A DNA stretch of 34,598 bases from DASVWH01 sp036389715 (GCA_036389715.1 DASVWH010000141.1:1-34598); one strand, 5' to 3'. Shown: positions 8,023-17,905, numbered from the stretch's first letter. The notes: generated from the sequence alone by a model not told the origin. Program-made: numbers and translations.

Positions 8023-9327
8023 ATGTTTATTGGAGCCATCGGTTGCGAGCCTCTTCAACTCCGTCGGACGGGGCTGGAGAATTCACAGTCGCTCGAAGTT
8101 TACCGCAATAACGGCGGCTACGAAGCGCTCAAGCAGGTGCTCGACGGGATGTCGCCGGACGATGTCATCGCGGAGGTCAAGAAGTCTGCGCTGCGCGGGC
8201 GCGGCGGCGCAGGCTTTCCGACGGGCATGAAGTGGAGCTTCGTCCCGAAGGATTCCCCGAAGCCGAAGTACGTCGTCTGCAACGCCGACGAATCCGAGCC
8301 CGGCACGTTCAAGGACCGCTTTCTGATGGAGCGCGACCCGCACATGCTGATCGAAGGCATGCTGATTGCGGCCTACGCGCTCGGCTCGAAGGCGACCTAC
8401 ATCTACACGCGCGGCGAGTATCGCTACCTGATAGAGATCATGGACCGCGCGATTGAAGAGGCGCGCGCCGCGGGGCTCGTCGGCGAGAAGATCATGGGCA
8501 CGGATTTCGCGTGTGAGGTCTACACGCACACGGGCGCGGGCGCTTACATCTGCGGCGAAGAGACGGCGCTCCTGAATTCGCTCGAAGGTCTGCGCGGCCA
8601 TCCCAGAATGAAGCCTCCCTTCCCTGCCGTCGCCGGTCTCTACCAGTGCCCGACCGTCGTCAATAACGTCGAGACGCTGACGGCCGTCCCCGACATCATC
8701 AAGATGGGCGGCGAGGCTTATCAAAAGCTGGGCACGGAAAAGAGCGGCGGCACAAAGGTCTGGTCCGTCTCCGGCCACGTCAATCGTCCGGGCGTCTACG
8801 AGCTGCCGATGGGCTACATGGACATGGAACGCTTCATCATGGAAGACTGCCAGGGCATGCTGGGCGGTCGCAAATTGAAGGCGGTCATTCCGGGCGGTTC
8901 GAGCGTCTACATCATGCCCGCCTCCGACATCCAGGGCCGCGGCGTCAGGATGGACTATGAGGGCCTGGTCGCGGCCGGTTCGATGGTCGGCTCCGGCGGC
9001 TTCATCGTGATGGACGAGACCGTTGACATCTTCGAGTCAACGAAGAACCTGATCGAATTTTACAAGCACGAATCCTGCGGCTGGTGTACGCCATGTCGTG
9101 AGGGCACGGACTGGCTCGTCAAAATCTTCAAGCGCATCGCGCACGGCGAAGGCCGCCCCGAAGACGCGCAGTTGATTCTGGACCTCTGCGATAACATCGA
9201 AGGCAAATCGTTTTGCCCGCTCGGCGACGCCGCTGCCTGGCCGATTCAGTCGGCCATTAAGAAGTTCCCGGAGGATTTCAAGCGCCATCTTCTGCCCCTC
9301 GCGGAGACGGAGATGGCAACCGTTTAG
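8023..9327 (+). CDS. nuoF: NADH-quinone oxidoreductase subunit F
   Basis: A 434-aa 51-kDa-type subunit that binds NADH and FMN and carries [4Fe-4S] cluster N3. The GRGGAGFPTG glycine-rich loop (59-68), NADESEPGT (87-95) and GAYICGEETALLNS mark the FMN/NADH site. Cluster ligands are C352, C355 and C358 (SCGWCTPCREG) and C398 (FCPLGD). Length and domain order (flavin domain, ubiquitin-like SLBB, C-terminal helical cluster domain) are standard. ATG start with a weak GAAAAG upstream. Stop TAG is followed by TAA, then the heptad spacer before nuoG. Confidence 0.97.
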   Translation: MFIGAIGCEPLQLRRTGLENSQSLEVYRNNGGYEALKQVLDGMSPDDVIAEVKKSALRGRGGAGFPTGMKWSFVPKDSPKPKYVVCNADESEPGTFKDRFLMERDPHMLIEGMLIAAYALGSKATYIYTRGEYRYLIEIMDRAIEEARAAGLVGEKIMGTDFACEVYTHTGAGAYICGEETALLNSLEGLRGHPRMKPPFPAVAGLYQCPTVVNNVETLTAVPDIIKMGGEAYQKLGTEKSGGTKVWSVSGHVNRPGVYELPMGYMDMERFIMEDCQGMLGGRKLKAVIPGGSSVYIMPASDIQGRGVRMDYEGLVAAGSMVGSGGFIVMDETVDIFESTKNLIEFYKHESCGWCTPCREGTDWLVKIFKRIAHGEGRPEDAQLILDLCDNIEGKSFCPLGDAAAWPIQSAIKKFPEDFKRHLLPLAETEMATV

Positions 9328-9391
9328 TAAATGGTCAATGGTAAATAGTAAATGGTGAAGAAAAAGGCGGTTCGGCTATTTACCATTGACC
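9328..9391. repeat. Heptad inverted-repeat spacer between nuoF and nuoG
   Basis: Left arm consists of GGTCAAT/GGTAAAT/AGTAAAT units. The 16 bases at 9333-9348 (GGTCAATGGTAAATAG) are the exact reverse complement of 9376-9391. The two sit 27 nt apart and would make a perfect 16-bp stem. The rest of the left arm (to 9360) is a further unpaired pair of units. The nuoG ATG follows at 9403, 11 nt past the stem. Confidence 0.9.
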
Positions 9392-9402
9392 GGGTTTAAG
9401 AG

Positions 9403-11694
9403 ATGTCACAAGAGTTAATCAAAGTTACGATCAACGCCCAGGATTTTCAGGTCGAGAAGGGTGCGCGGCTGATTGATGTCTGCCGCGAGAAGGGCTTTTC
9501 AATCCCCTCCTTCTGTTATTACGCCGACCTGGCTTTGCAGGCGTCGTGCCGGATGTGTCTCGTGCGTATCGAGAAGATGCCGAAGCTCCAGACCTCCTGC
9601 ACGATTACCTGCACGGACGGGATGATCGTCACGACCGAGAGCGAAGAGATCGAGAAAGCGCAGCGCGCGATGGTCGAGTTCCTGCTGGCCAACCATCCGC
9701 TGGACTGTCCCGTCTGCGACCGCGGCGGCGAGTGCGAGTTGCAGGAGATGGCCTTTGACTGGGGCGGGCTCGAAGAGCGTTTCAGCGAGCGCAAGAATCA
9801 CATGCCGGAGAAGTATCTCTCTCCCGTCGTGGCCAATGACCCGCAGCGCTGCATTCTCTGCAAACGCTGCACGCGCGTCTGCGATGAGTGGATGGGAGAA
9901 GACGCCATCGAGGCTGGCGGGCGCGGGGCCAATACCGTCATCGGAACATTCGGCGGCTGGCTCAACTGCTCACAGTGCGGCAACTGCATAGAGGTCTGTC
10001 CGACCGGCACGCTGCTCGACGCGACTTATCGCCACCAGGCGCGGCCCTGGGAGTTGAGCCAGACCGTTTCGACCTGCACCTTCTGCTCGGACGGCTGCCA
10101 GGCATCGCTCGGCTCGCGCGGCGGCGAGCTGATGCGAGTAGTGGCGCGCGACCGTTACGTCGGCGGACTCAACGGCGAATTCCTCTGCATCAAGGGGCGC
10201 TTCGGCCACCCGTTCGTCAATCACGAGGAGCGGCTGCGCACGCCCATGATTCGCTACAAGAAGGGCGGCAAGCTGATTCCGGCGACTTGGGATGAGGCCC
10301 TCGGTCACGTTGCGAAGAGGCTGGACGAAGCGGCCAACGCGCACGGCGCTTCCGCCATCGGCGTCGTCGGCAGCCCGCGCCTGACCAACGAAGCCCTCTA
10401 CTCGCTCTACAAGTTTGCGACCGAAGTCGTCGGCACAGAGAACTACACGGCGACGGACGCCTTCAGCCTAGTGCCTTTCTTCGAGAACCTGGGCGGGCAG
10501 CTCGCCACGCACCGCGACATTCGCTACGCCAAGACGATTCTCCTGATTGGCGGCGAGCCCGAAGAGTTGCAGCCGCTGACGGGCAGGCAGATCAGGCAAG
10601 CCGTCCGCAATGGCGGCGCGAAGCTGGTCATCGTCAACAGCACTCCCATTAGGCTCAGGCAGATGGCCTCGCAGTTCGTTCACATCCGGCCCGGCTCGGA
10701 AGACGCGGCCGTGCTGGCGCTGGCCGACCCTGCACAGACGAAACTCGCCGCCGGAAAGCTCGGCGTCGAAGCCTCCGAGATTGAGACGCTGCGGCAGACC
10801 TTGACGGACACGCAGGGCGACATCGTCGTCATGTTCGGCGGCGAGCTAAGCAACGCCGGGCAGGCCATCATCGCGCAACTGCCATACGCTTTCGCAGCCG
10901 CAGGACAGCGCGTTCTCCTGCACCCGCTGCCGCTCTATAACAACAGCATCGGCGCGCACGACATGGGCCTGATGCAGCGGATGAGCGCCAACCAGATGCT
11001 CGACCGCGCGGGCGATGCTGTGCGGGCGATGTACGTCGCGGGCAGCTTTCTCCCGGAACACTTGAGCGGGCGCGAGGAGGCTCTTTCAAAGCTTGACTTT
11101 CTCGTCGTCCAGGAACTCTTCGAGACCGAGACGACGCGCTATGCGGACGTGGTCCTGCCCGCCGCTTCGTTTGCCGAGACCGACGGGACGTTTACGAATA
11201 ACGACGGCTTTGTCCAGCGCGTGCGCCAGTCAATCCCTCCCGTGCATCAATCGAGGCAGGACTGGCTGATTACTTCGCAGCTCGCCAAAATACTCGGCGT
11301 GGATTTCGGCTTCCAGATGTCGCCCGGCAACATCTTCAAGGAGATAGCGGCGCGCGTTCCCGCCTATCAGGGGCTGCGTTACCCGCTGCTCAAAGACGAA
11401 TCGAAGCCCGTGCAGGTCAGGCACTCGGTGGCCGAGCGCCGCGACCTGGCCAGGGAGGGCGAAGGGCTGCGTCTCGCGGTCGAGAGCATGAGCGGCGAAG
11501 GGGAAAAGACGACGGGCACGCCGGAAGTCGGCCACGAGCTTTTCAAGCCGGGGACGCTGACGGGCAAAGTGCCGCAGTTCCCGCTGCTCTACGCGGGCAA
11601 TCCAGAGCCGCCGAGCGTTGCCATTTCGCCGCTCTATCAAATCACGCTCGACGAGGGACTACTGCGCCGTCGTGAGGCGGTCGCCGGAGACTGA
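9403..11694 (+). CDS. nuoG: NADH-quinone oxidoreductase subunit G
   Basis: A 763-aa 75-kDa-type iron-sulfur subunit. N-terminal ferredoxin domain ligands C38, C49, C52 and C66 fit [2Fe-2S] N1b. H98, C102, C105 and C111 (HPLDCPVCDRGGEC) fit the His-ligated N5 cluster. C150/C153/C156/C199 and C160/C189/C192/C195 fit two more [4Fe-4S] positions. C225, C228, C232 and C262 match the extra N7 cluster found only in some bacterial complex I, such as E. coli and Thermus. The rest (about 275-660) is a molybdopterin-oxidoreductase-like fold without cofactor function in this family, followed by a short beta tail. The start is an ATG directly after AAGAG. Stop TGA at 11692-11694. Confidence 0.96.
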   Translation: MSQELIKVTINAQDFQVEKGARLIDVCREKGFSIPSFCYYADLALQASCRMCLVRIEKMPKLQTSCTITCTDGMIVTTESEEIEKAQRAMVEFLLANHPLDCPVCDRGGECELQEMAFDWGGLEERFSERKNHMPEKYLSPVVANDPQRCILCKRCTRVCDEWMGEDAIEAGGRGANTVIGTFGGWLNCSQCGNCIEVCPTGTLLDATYRHQARPWELSQTVSTCTFCSDGCQASLGSRGGELMRVVARDRYVGGLNGEFLCIKGRFGHPFVNHEERLRTPMIRYKKGGKLIPATWDEALGHVAKRLDEAANAHGASAIGVVGSPRLTNEALYSLYKFATEVVGTENYTATDAFSLVPFFENLGGQLATHRDIRYAKTILLIGGEPEELQPLTGRQIRQAVRNGGAKLVIVNSTPIRLRQMASQFVHIRPGSEDAAVLALADPAQTKLAAGKLGVEASEIETLRQTLTDTQGDIVVMFGGELSNAGQAIIAQLPYAFAAAGQRVLLHPLPLYNNSIGAHDMGLMQRMSANQMLDRAGDAVRAMYVAGSFLPEHLSGREEALSKLDFLVVQELFETETTRYADVVLPAASFAETDGTFTNNDGFVQRVRQSIPPVHQSRQDWLITSQLAKILGVDFGFQMSPGNIFKEIAARVPAYQGLRYPLLKDESKPVQVRHSVAERRDLAREGEGLRLAVESMSGEGEKTTGTPEVGHELFKPGTLTGKVPQFPLLYAGNPEPPSVAISPLYQITLDEGLLRRREAVAGD

Positions 11695-11706
11695 TAAGCC
11701 AGTCGA

Positions 11707-11779
11707 TAGTCAATGGTCAACGGTCAATAGAAGCACGGGCCTTCTCTTACCCATTTACCATTTACTATTGACCATTGAC
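11707..11779. repeat. Heptad inverted-repeat spacer between nuoG and nuoH
   Basis: Left arm 11707-11730 has units AGTCAAT/GGTCAAC/GGTCAAT. Right arm 11751-11779 holds the reverse complement types (CATTTAC, TATTGAC, CATTGAC). GTCAATGGTCAA at 11709-11720 is exactly complementary to 11768-11779, and other registers shifted by 7 also pair. The right arm ends 5 nt before the nuoH ATG at 11785. No Shine-Dalgarno sequence is visible. Confidence 0.88.
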
Positions 11780-11784
11780 GAATT

Positions 11785-12849
<1,065 letters not shown>

Positions 12850-12885
12850 CCGGGCGGGAGGCAAGCGCGAACGTGCCTGTAACCC

Positions 12886-12930
12886 TTGCGCTCTTAACTA
12901 TTTGCGCCTTCGACTTGTGCGCCTTTAACT
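12886..12930. repeat. Degenerate 15-16-nt tandem repeat in the nuoH-nuoJ spacer
   Basis: Three imperfect units begin at about 12886, 12902 and 12917, each with TTGCGC or GTGCGC followed by C/T-rich bases and AACT or GACT. The array ends one base before the nuoJ ATG at 12932. This is where nuoI normally sits. No inverted arm is seen. Confidence 0.5.
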
Positions 12931-12931
12931 G

Positions 12932-13597
12932 ATGACCGCGATTCTCTTCATTCTCTTCGCAGGGCTGGCCATCGGCTGTGCCGTCTCGATGGTCGTGCAG
13001 CGCAACCCGCTCTACAGCGCGATTTCGCTCGTCGGCGTCTTCATCGCGCTGGCCTCGCTCTACGTGACGCTGGCCGCGCCCTTTATCGCCGCCGTTCAGG
13101 TCATCGTCTACGCGGGCGCGATTATGGTGCTGGTCGTCTTCGTCATCATGCTGCTCAACGTGGAAGAGGAAGAGCGCAGGGTCTTAAGGCTGCGTTTCCT
13201 CGTCCCGGCGGCGATTGCCTTAGCGGCCGTCTTCATCGCGGAGGTGGCCTTCGTGCTCTACTCCGTGCAGATGCAGCCCGCGCCGCAGGACGCCAGCACG
13301 TCCGAGGTCGGGCTTACTTCGTCCATCGGGACGGGACTCTTTACGACTTACCTATTGCCCTTTGAGATTACTTCGATCCTGCTCCTGATGGCCATTGTCG
13401 GTGCAATGACGCTGGCCAGGCGCGCGGCCACGCTCTCGCCGCAGGCGCGCGTCGTGCCCGGAGTGCAGGTGCTGACCAAGAGTATCGTGGATAAGAACGC
13501 TGTTGGCGATGCGACCCCGGTTGAGACGAATTCGACCGGAGAGGCCGCGCGCCTGCTTCACCTGGACGGATCGCAGGGTTCGCCCGACAGAGGTTAG
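12932..13597 (+). CDS. nuoJ: NADH-quinone oxidoreductase subunit J
   Basis: A 221-aa membrane subunit (ND6-like). Five hydrophobic helices: about 1-18, 24-45, 50-74, 88-110 and 140-165. The third has QVIVYAGAIMVLVVFVIML, which includes the conserved region that forms a pi-bulge in ND6 homologues and links the quinone site to the antiporter subunits. The C-terminal 55 residues are hydrophilic and longer than in small NuoJ proteins. ATG start with no clear ribosome binding site. It is 11 nt upstream of nuoK. Confidence 0.94.
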   Translation: MTAILFILFAGLAIGCAVSMVVQRNPLYSAISLVGVFIALASLYVTLAAPFIAAVQVIVYAGAIMVLVVFVIMLLNVEEEERRVLRLRFLVPAAIALAAVFIAEVAFVLYSVQMQPAPQDASTSEVGLTSSIGTGLFTTYLLPFEITSILLLMAIVGAMTLARRAATLSPQARVVPGVQVLTKSIVDKNAVGDATPVETNSTGEAARLLHLDGSQGSPDRG

Positions 13598-13608
13598 AGA
13601 GAAACATC

Positions 13609-13914
13609 ATGGCTCCGCAGCTTTCATGGTATCTGGTGCTCTCCGCCGTCCTCTTTACGATTGGCGTGGTCGGCGTCATCATCAAGCGCAACGTCATCTC
13701 CATGTTCATGTGCATAGAGCTGATGCTAAACGCCGTCAACCTCTCGTTCGTCGCTTTTTCGAGCTACTTCCGCGATGTCACGGGGCAGCTTTTCGTCTTC
13801 ATAGTGATGACGGTGGCGGCTGCGGAAGCGGCCGTCGGGCTCGGCATCATCATCGCAATTTTCCGTAACCGCGAATCTCTGGACGTTGACGAGGCGAATA
13901 TCTTGAAGCTGTAG
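13609..13914 (+). CDS. nuoK: NADH-quinone oxidoreductase subunit K
   Basis: A 101-aa ND4L-like subunit with three transmembrane helices. Both conserved membrane glutamates of the proton path are visible: one in MFMCIELMLNAVNL (residue about 37) and one in VAAAEAAVGLGIII (residue about 71). Length is exactly that of the family. A GAGAG-type weak binding site precedes the ATG. nuoL follows after 33 nt. Confidence 0.96.
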   Translation: MAPQLSWYLVLSAVLFTIGVVGVIIKRNVISMFMCIELMLNAVNLSFVAFSSYFRDVTGQLFVFIVMTVAAAEAAVGLGIIIAIFRNRESLDVDEANILKL

Positions 13915-13947
13915 CCGCGCGAGTGCCGGGGCCTGGTTCAGACAGTC

Positions 13948-16254
13948 ATGCAGGAAAACAACTACCTGAGCTTGATTATCTTCGCGCCGCTCATCGGCGC
14001 GGCCGTCAACTGGTTTCTCGGCCGCCGCGTGCGCAGGGAGTCCTTCGTCGGCGCGGTCGCCTGCCTCTCCGTCGGCGTCTCGACGCTGGTCGCCTTCTAT
14101 CTCGCTTTCAAGCCGAACGGGGCGCTGCGGGCCGAGGCCGCTCCGGGCGTTGCGCCAATCGTGGACCACATCTGGACGTGGCTCGATGTCGGCGGCTTCC
14201 GCGCGGACTTCGCGCTGGCGATGGACCGTTTGAGCGGTATCTACACGCTCTTCATCACCTTCGTCGGTCTCCTGATACACATCTTCGCGACCGGCTACAT
14301 GCACAAGGACGAGGGTTACTATCGCTTCTTCGCCTACCTCAACCTGTTCATGTTCTCGATGCTGACGCTGGTCCTGGCCGATAACCTGCTCTTGATGTTC
14401 GTCGGCTGGGAGGGCGTCGGCCTCTGCTCGTATCTTCTGATCGGCTACTACACGGACCGCCGCGAGGCAGGCGATGCGGCGAAGAAGGCATTCATCGCCA
14501 ACCGCGTCGGAGATTGGGGCGTGGTGCTCGGCATCATGCTCGTCTTCACGTTGACGGGTTCGATCAGCTTCTTTGGCGACACGAGTGCGATGACGGCCAT
14601 CGCGGCCAGGGAGGTCGATCCTTTCACGGCTCAAGCCCTCGTCGCCGGGGGCATCACGAGCGCCGCTATTCTTCTCTTCATCGGCGCGACGGGCAAGAGC
14701 GCACAGATACCGCTCTTCGTCTGGTTGCCGGATGCGATGGCCGGGCCGACTCCGGTCTCCGCGCTGATTCACGCCGCGACGATGGTCACGGCTGGCGTTT
14801 ACATGATCGTGCGCTGCTCGGCCATCTACACACACGCGCCCGCCGCGATGTTCATCATCGCCATTATCGGCGCGACGACGGCAATCTTCGCCGCGACAAT
14901 CGGGCTGGGCCAGAACGACATCAAGAAGGTGTTGGCCTATTCGACCATCTCGCAGCTCGGCTACATGATGCTGGCCTGTGGTGTCGGCGCGTTCGTCGCA
15001 GCCATCTTCCACGTCATGACGCACGCCTTCTTCAAGGCGCTGCTCTTCCTCGGCTCCGGCTCCGTCATTCACGGCATGCATCACGAGCAGGACATGCGGC
15101 GCATGGGCGGGCTCAGGAAGTACATGCCCATCACTTTCATCACGATGCTGACGGGCTGGCTGGCCATCAGCGGCATCCCGATCTTCGCCGGGTTCTTCTC
15201 GAAGGACGAGATTCTGTGGCGCACCTGGAGCACGGAGATGCCGGGCTTTCCCGCCGGGATGGGTAAAATCCTCTGGGCCGTTGGCGCTATAACCGCCCTT
15301 CTGACAGCAGTTTACATGACCCGCCTGATGCTCATGACCTTCTGGGGCAAGGAGAGATTTCTCGAAGCCGCTGCGGGCGGGCAGGCTGACGAAGCGCACG
15401 CACACGCATTTGACGAAGGCGCGAAGCCGCACGACGCGCGGCTGGAATCCGCCGGAGACCGCCCGCACCATCAGCCCGGCGAGCACGTCGAAGAGGCGCA
15501 CGACGAACCCTCTGCACAAGCCGGAAGCCATGACGACGCGCACGCGCACGGCGCTTTCAAGCCGCATGAATCGCCCTGGGTGATGACGATGCCGCTGGTC
15601 GTGCTGGCGATTCTCTCGACCCTCGGAGGCTTGATCGGCATCCCTTACGCATTGAGCGGCGGGGCCGTCCCGAACTATTTCGAGCACACCCTTGAGCCCG
15701 TGATTTACAGCGCGACGGAGAAGAGCGTGGGCGCGGAGCACGGGACGGCTGCGCCTGCGACCGGGACTCCGGGGATGCTCTCGCCCGAGCCGCAGCCGGT
15801 TGACGGGGCTGCGCCGCTCTCCGTCGGTGAAGGCGCGGCAGGCGAGCCGCACGCCGAACAGTCAACACATGATCCCGCAGAGGTCAGCCGGGAGCGACTC
15901 TTCACAGGCATCTCCGTGCTGATTGCGCTGACGGGCATCGGTGCTGGCTGGGCGCTCTTCAGGAAGAACCCGCTCAGGAAGATGCCGCGGCTGCTCGAAA
16001 ACAAGTACTACGTGGACGAGGCTTACGACGCCGCCATCATCAACCCGATCAAGGTGGGCTCGCGCGAGGGCTTATGGAAACTCTTCGACGTGGCGGTGAT
16101 TGACGGCATCGTCAACGGGCTGGGACGCGGCATCAGCGAGATTGGCAGGGTCGTGCGTTTCGTGCAGGGCGGATTTGTCCGCAGCTACGCCGCAGTCATT
16201 CTGCTCGGCGCGCTCTTCCTGATCGGCTATTTCACATACATGTTCATACGCTAG
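13948..16254 (+). CDS. nuoL: NADH-quinone oxidoreductase subunit L with His-rich insertion
   Basis: A 768-aa ND5-like antiporter subunit at the distal end of the membrane arm, about 150 residues longer than E. coli NuoL. Core marks: FVGWEGVGLCSYLLIGYYTD, AFIANRVGDWG, GKSAQIPLFVWLPDAMAGPTPVSALIHAATMVTAGVY, and KKVLAYSTISQLGYM. The extra length lies in two hydrophilic loops in the C-terminal third. One, at residues about 475-545, has eleven histidines with many Asp/Glu. The second, at about 590-655, is Ala/Pro/Glu-rich. The C-terminal part (about 660-768) has the segment leading to the long lateral helix and last TM helix. The start ATG has no strong binding site; nuoM follows after 5 nt. Confidence 0.96.
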   Translation: MQENNYLSLIIFAPLIGAAVNWFLGRRVRRESFVGAVACLSVGVSTLVAFYLAFKPNGALRAEAAPGVAPIVDHIWTWLDVGGFRADFALAMDRLSGIYTLFITFVGLLIHIFATGYMHKDEGYYRFFAYLNLFMFSMLTLVLADNLLLMFVGWEGVGLCSYLLIGYYTDRREAGDAAKKAFIANRVGDWGVVLGIMLVFTLTGSISFFGDTSAMTAIAAREVDPFTAQALVAGGITSAAILLFIGATGKSAQIPLFVWLPDAMAGPTPVSALIHAATMVTAGVYMIVRCSAIYTHAPAAMFIIAIIGATTAIFAATIGLGQNDIKKVLAYSTISQLGYMMLACGVGAFVAAIFHVMTHAFFKALLFLGSGSVIHGMHHEQDMRRMGGLRKYMPITFITMLTGWLAISGIPIFAGFFSKDEILWRTWSTEMPGFPAGMGKILWAVGAITALLTAVYMTRLMLMTFWGKERFLEAAAGGQADEAHAHAFDEGAKPHDARLESAGDRPHHQPGEHVEEAHDEPSAQAGSHDDAHAHGAFKPHESPWVMTMPLVVLAILSTLGGLIGIPYALSGGAVPNYFEHTLEPVIYSATEKSVGAEHGTAAPATGTPGMLSPEPQPVDGAAPLSVGEGAAGEPHAEQSTHDPAEVSRERLFTGISVLIALTGIGAGWALFRKNPLRKMPRLLENKYYVDEAYDAAIINPIKVGSREGLWKLFDVAVIDGIVNGLGRGISEIGRVVRFVQGGFVRSYAAVILLGALFLIGYFTYMFIR

Positions 16255-16259
16255 ATTAT

Positions 16260-17813
16260 ATGCAGCAATACCTGCTCACCCTTCTGATACTGCTCCCGGT
16301 CGCGGGCGCGCTCGCGGCGGTCGGCTACAATTTTGCGCCCGCCAAGCGCGAGACGCATTTTCGCTGGATCGCGCTCGGGGTTTCACTGGCGACCTTTGCG
16401 CTCTCGCTCCTGCTCCTGAACGGGACGGGGGCGGGCGATAGCTTTCGCTTCGAGCAGAATATTCCGTGGATCAACGCAATCGGCACGCGTTATCACCTGG
16501 GCGTAGACGGCATCAGCCTCTGGCTCGTGCTCCTGACCACGCTGCTGATGCCCATCGCCATTCTTTCGAGCTGGAACGCCGTCTCGAAGCGCACGTTGTC
16601 TTACTACGTCTTCCTGCTCCTCCTGGAAGCGGCGATGATCGGCGTCTTCGTCTCGCTCGACCTGCTCGTCTTCTATCTCTTCTTTGAAGCCTCGCTGGTC
16701 CCGATGTTCTTCCTGATCGGCATCTGGGGCGGCGAGCGGCGGATTTACGCGGCGACCAAGTTCTTCATCTACACGGCGGTCGGCAGCCTGCTGATGCTGG
16801 CGGGCATCATCGCGCTCTATTTCCTCTATAACACCTTCGACTACGTGACGATTTTGAACGCGATGAAGAGCGGGATGAGCGTCTCGTCTTTGCGCTCGGA
16901 CAGCTTCGAGGCCGCGCTCTTCCTGGCCTTCGCCTTCGCCTTCTGCATCAAGGTTCCGCTCTTCCCTCTGCACACCTGGCTGCCGGACGCGCACACGGAA
17001 GCCCCTACGGCGGGCTCCGTGATTCTGGCCGGAGTGCTCCTGAAGATGGGCACTTACGGGCTCCTGCGTTTCAACCTGGCGCTCTTTCCGACGGCCGCGC
17101 ACGCCTACGCCCCCCTGATTATCACGCTCGCCGTAATCGGCATTATCTACGGCGCGCTGGTCGCGATGGTCCAGCCGGACGTGAAAAGGCTGGTCGCCTA
17201 TTCGTCGGTCAGCCACATGGGATTCGTCGTGCTGGGGCTCTTCTCTTTCACCGAGCAGGGGATGCAGGGCGCGCTCTACCAGATGCTCAATCACGGGGTT
17301 TCGACGGGCGCGCTCTTCCTCTTCGTCGGGATGATTTACGAGCGGCGGCACACGCGCTTAATCAGCGATTACGGGGGCCTGGCGACTTCCATGCCTTGGT
17401 TCTCGGCGCTCTTCGTCTTCGCCTCGTTGTCGTCAATCGGGCTGCCGTTTCTCAACGGCTTCGTCGGCGAATTTCTGATCCTGATAGGAACGTGGACCTC
17501 GGCCGCCATCAGCCATTCGTGGATAGCGACGATGCTGGCGGCGACGGGCGTTATCTGGGCCGCGGTTTACATGCTCTGGATGTTGCAGCGCGTCGTCTTC
17601 GGCCGCATCAACAACCCGAAGAATGCTAAGCTCAAAGACCTCGACGCGCGGGAGGTGGGACTGCTCGTGCCGCTGCTCATCCTGATGCTCCTGATGGGCG
17701 TTTACCCGCGGCCGTTCCTCAATCGCTCGCGCGGGAGCGTCGAAGCCGTGCGCGCCCGCGTCGTTACACCGCAGCGCGGCGGAACTATCACGGCGGAAAT
17801 AAAAGAGCCGTGA
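16260..17813 (+). CDS. nuoM: NADH-quinone oxidoreductase subunit M
   Basis: A 517-aa ND4-like antiporter subunit with about 14 membrane helices. Family marks include the TM5 glutamate in FFEASLVPMFFLIGIWGG, the lysine in FCIKVPLFPLHTWLPDAH with TEAPTAGSVILAGVLLKMGTYG, VKRLVAYSSVSHMGFV and NHGVSTGALFLFVGMIYER. The start lies 5 nt after nuoL, which suggests translational coupling. The stop codon TGA is the first triplet of a heptad array. Confidence 0.97.
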   Translation: MQQYLLTLLILLPVAGALAAVGYNFAPAKRETHFRWIALGVSLATFALSLLLLNGTGAGDSFRFEQNIPWINAIGTRYHLGVDGISLWLVLLTTLLMPIAILSSWNAVSKRTLSYYVFLLLLEAAMIGVFVSLDLLVFYLFFEASLVPMFFLIGIWGGERRIYAATKFFIYTAVGSLLMLAGIIALYFLYNTFDYVTILNAMKSGMSVSSLRSDSFEAALFLAFAFAFCIKVPLFPLHTWLPDAHTEAPTAGSVILAGVLLKMGTYGLLRFNLALFPTAAHAYAPLIITLAVIGIIYGALVAMVQPDVKRLVAYSSVSHMGFVVLGLFSFTEQGMQGALYQMLNHGVSTGALFLFVGMIYERRHTRLISDYGGLATSMPWFSALFVFASLSSIGLPFLNGFVGEFLILIGTWTSAAISHSWIATMLAATGVIWAAVYMLWMLQRVVFGRINNPKNAKLKDLDAREVGLLVPLLILMLLMGVYPRPFLNRSRGSVEAVRARVVTPQRGGTITAEIKEP

Positions 17814-17850
17814 ATGGTAAATAGTGAATCGTAAATAGTGAATCGTGAAG
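17814..17850. repeat. Single-arm heptad array after nuoM
   Basis: Five to six 7-nt units of types GGTAAAT, AGTGAAT, CGTAAAT and CGTGAAG follow the nuoM TGA directly. They are the same sequence family as in the nuoD-E and nuoF-G spacers. Unlike those, no facing inverted arm lies between here and the next start at 17906. Confidence 0.85.
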
Positions 17851-17905
17851 AGAAGAGCGGCCCTGCTTTTAATGTTCATGGCTGGCGGTTGAGAAGTAAT
17901 TGCTT

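Noticed and set aside
9333..9391. Rho-independent terminators at the nuo spacers
   Set aside because: Stems are AT-rich without a U-tract, and the downstream genes are needed in the same complex, so full termination is unlikely.
13726..15852. A 708-codon open frame on the minus strand opposite nuoK and nuoL
   Set aside because: It lies exactly antisense to two clear complex I genes, is Arg/Asp/His/Glu-rich with no domain, and is the expected shadow of GC-rich codon use.
16383..17351. A 322-codon minus-strand frame opposite nuoM
   Set aside because: Very charged, repetitive shadow of hydrophobic plus-strand codons.
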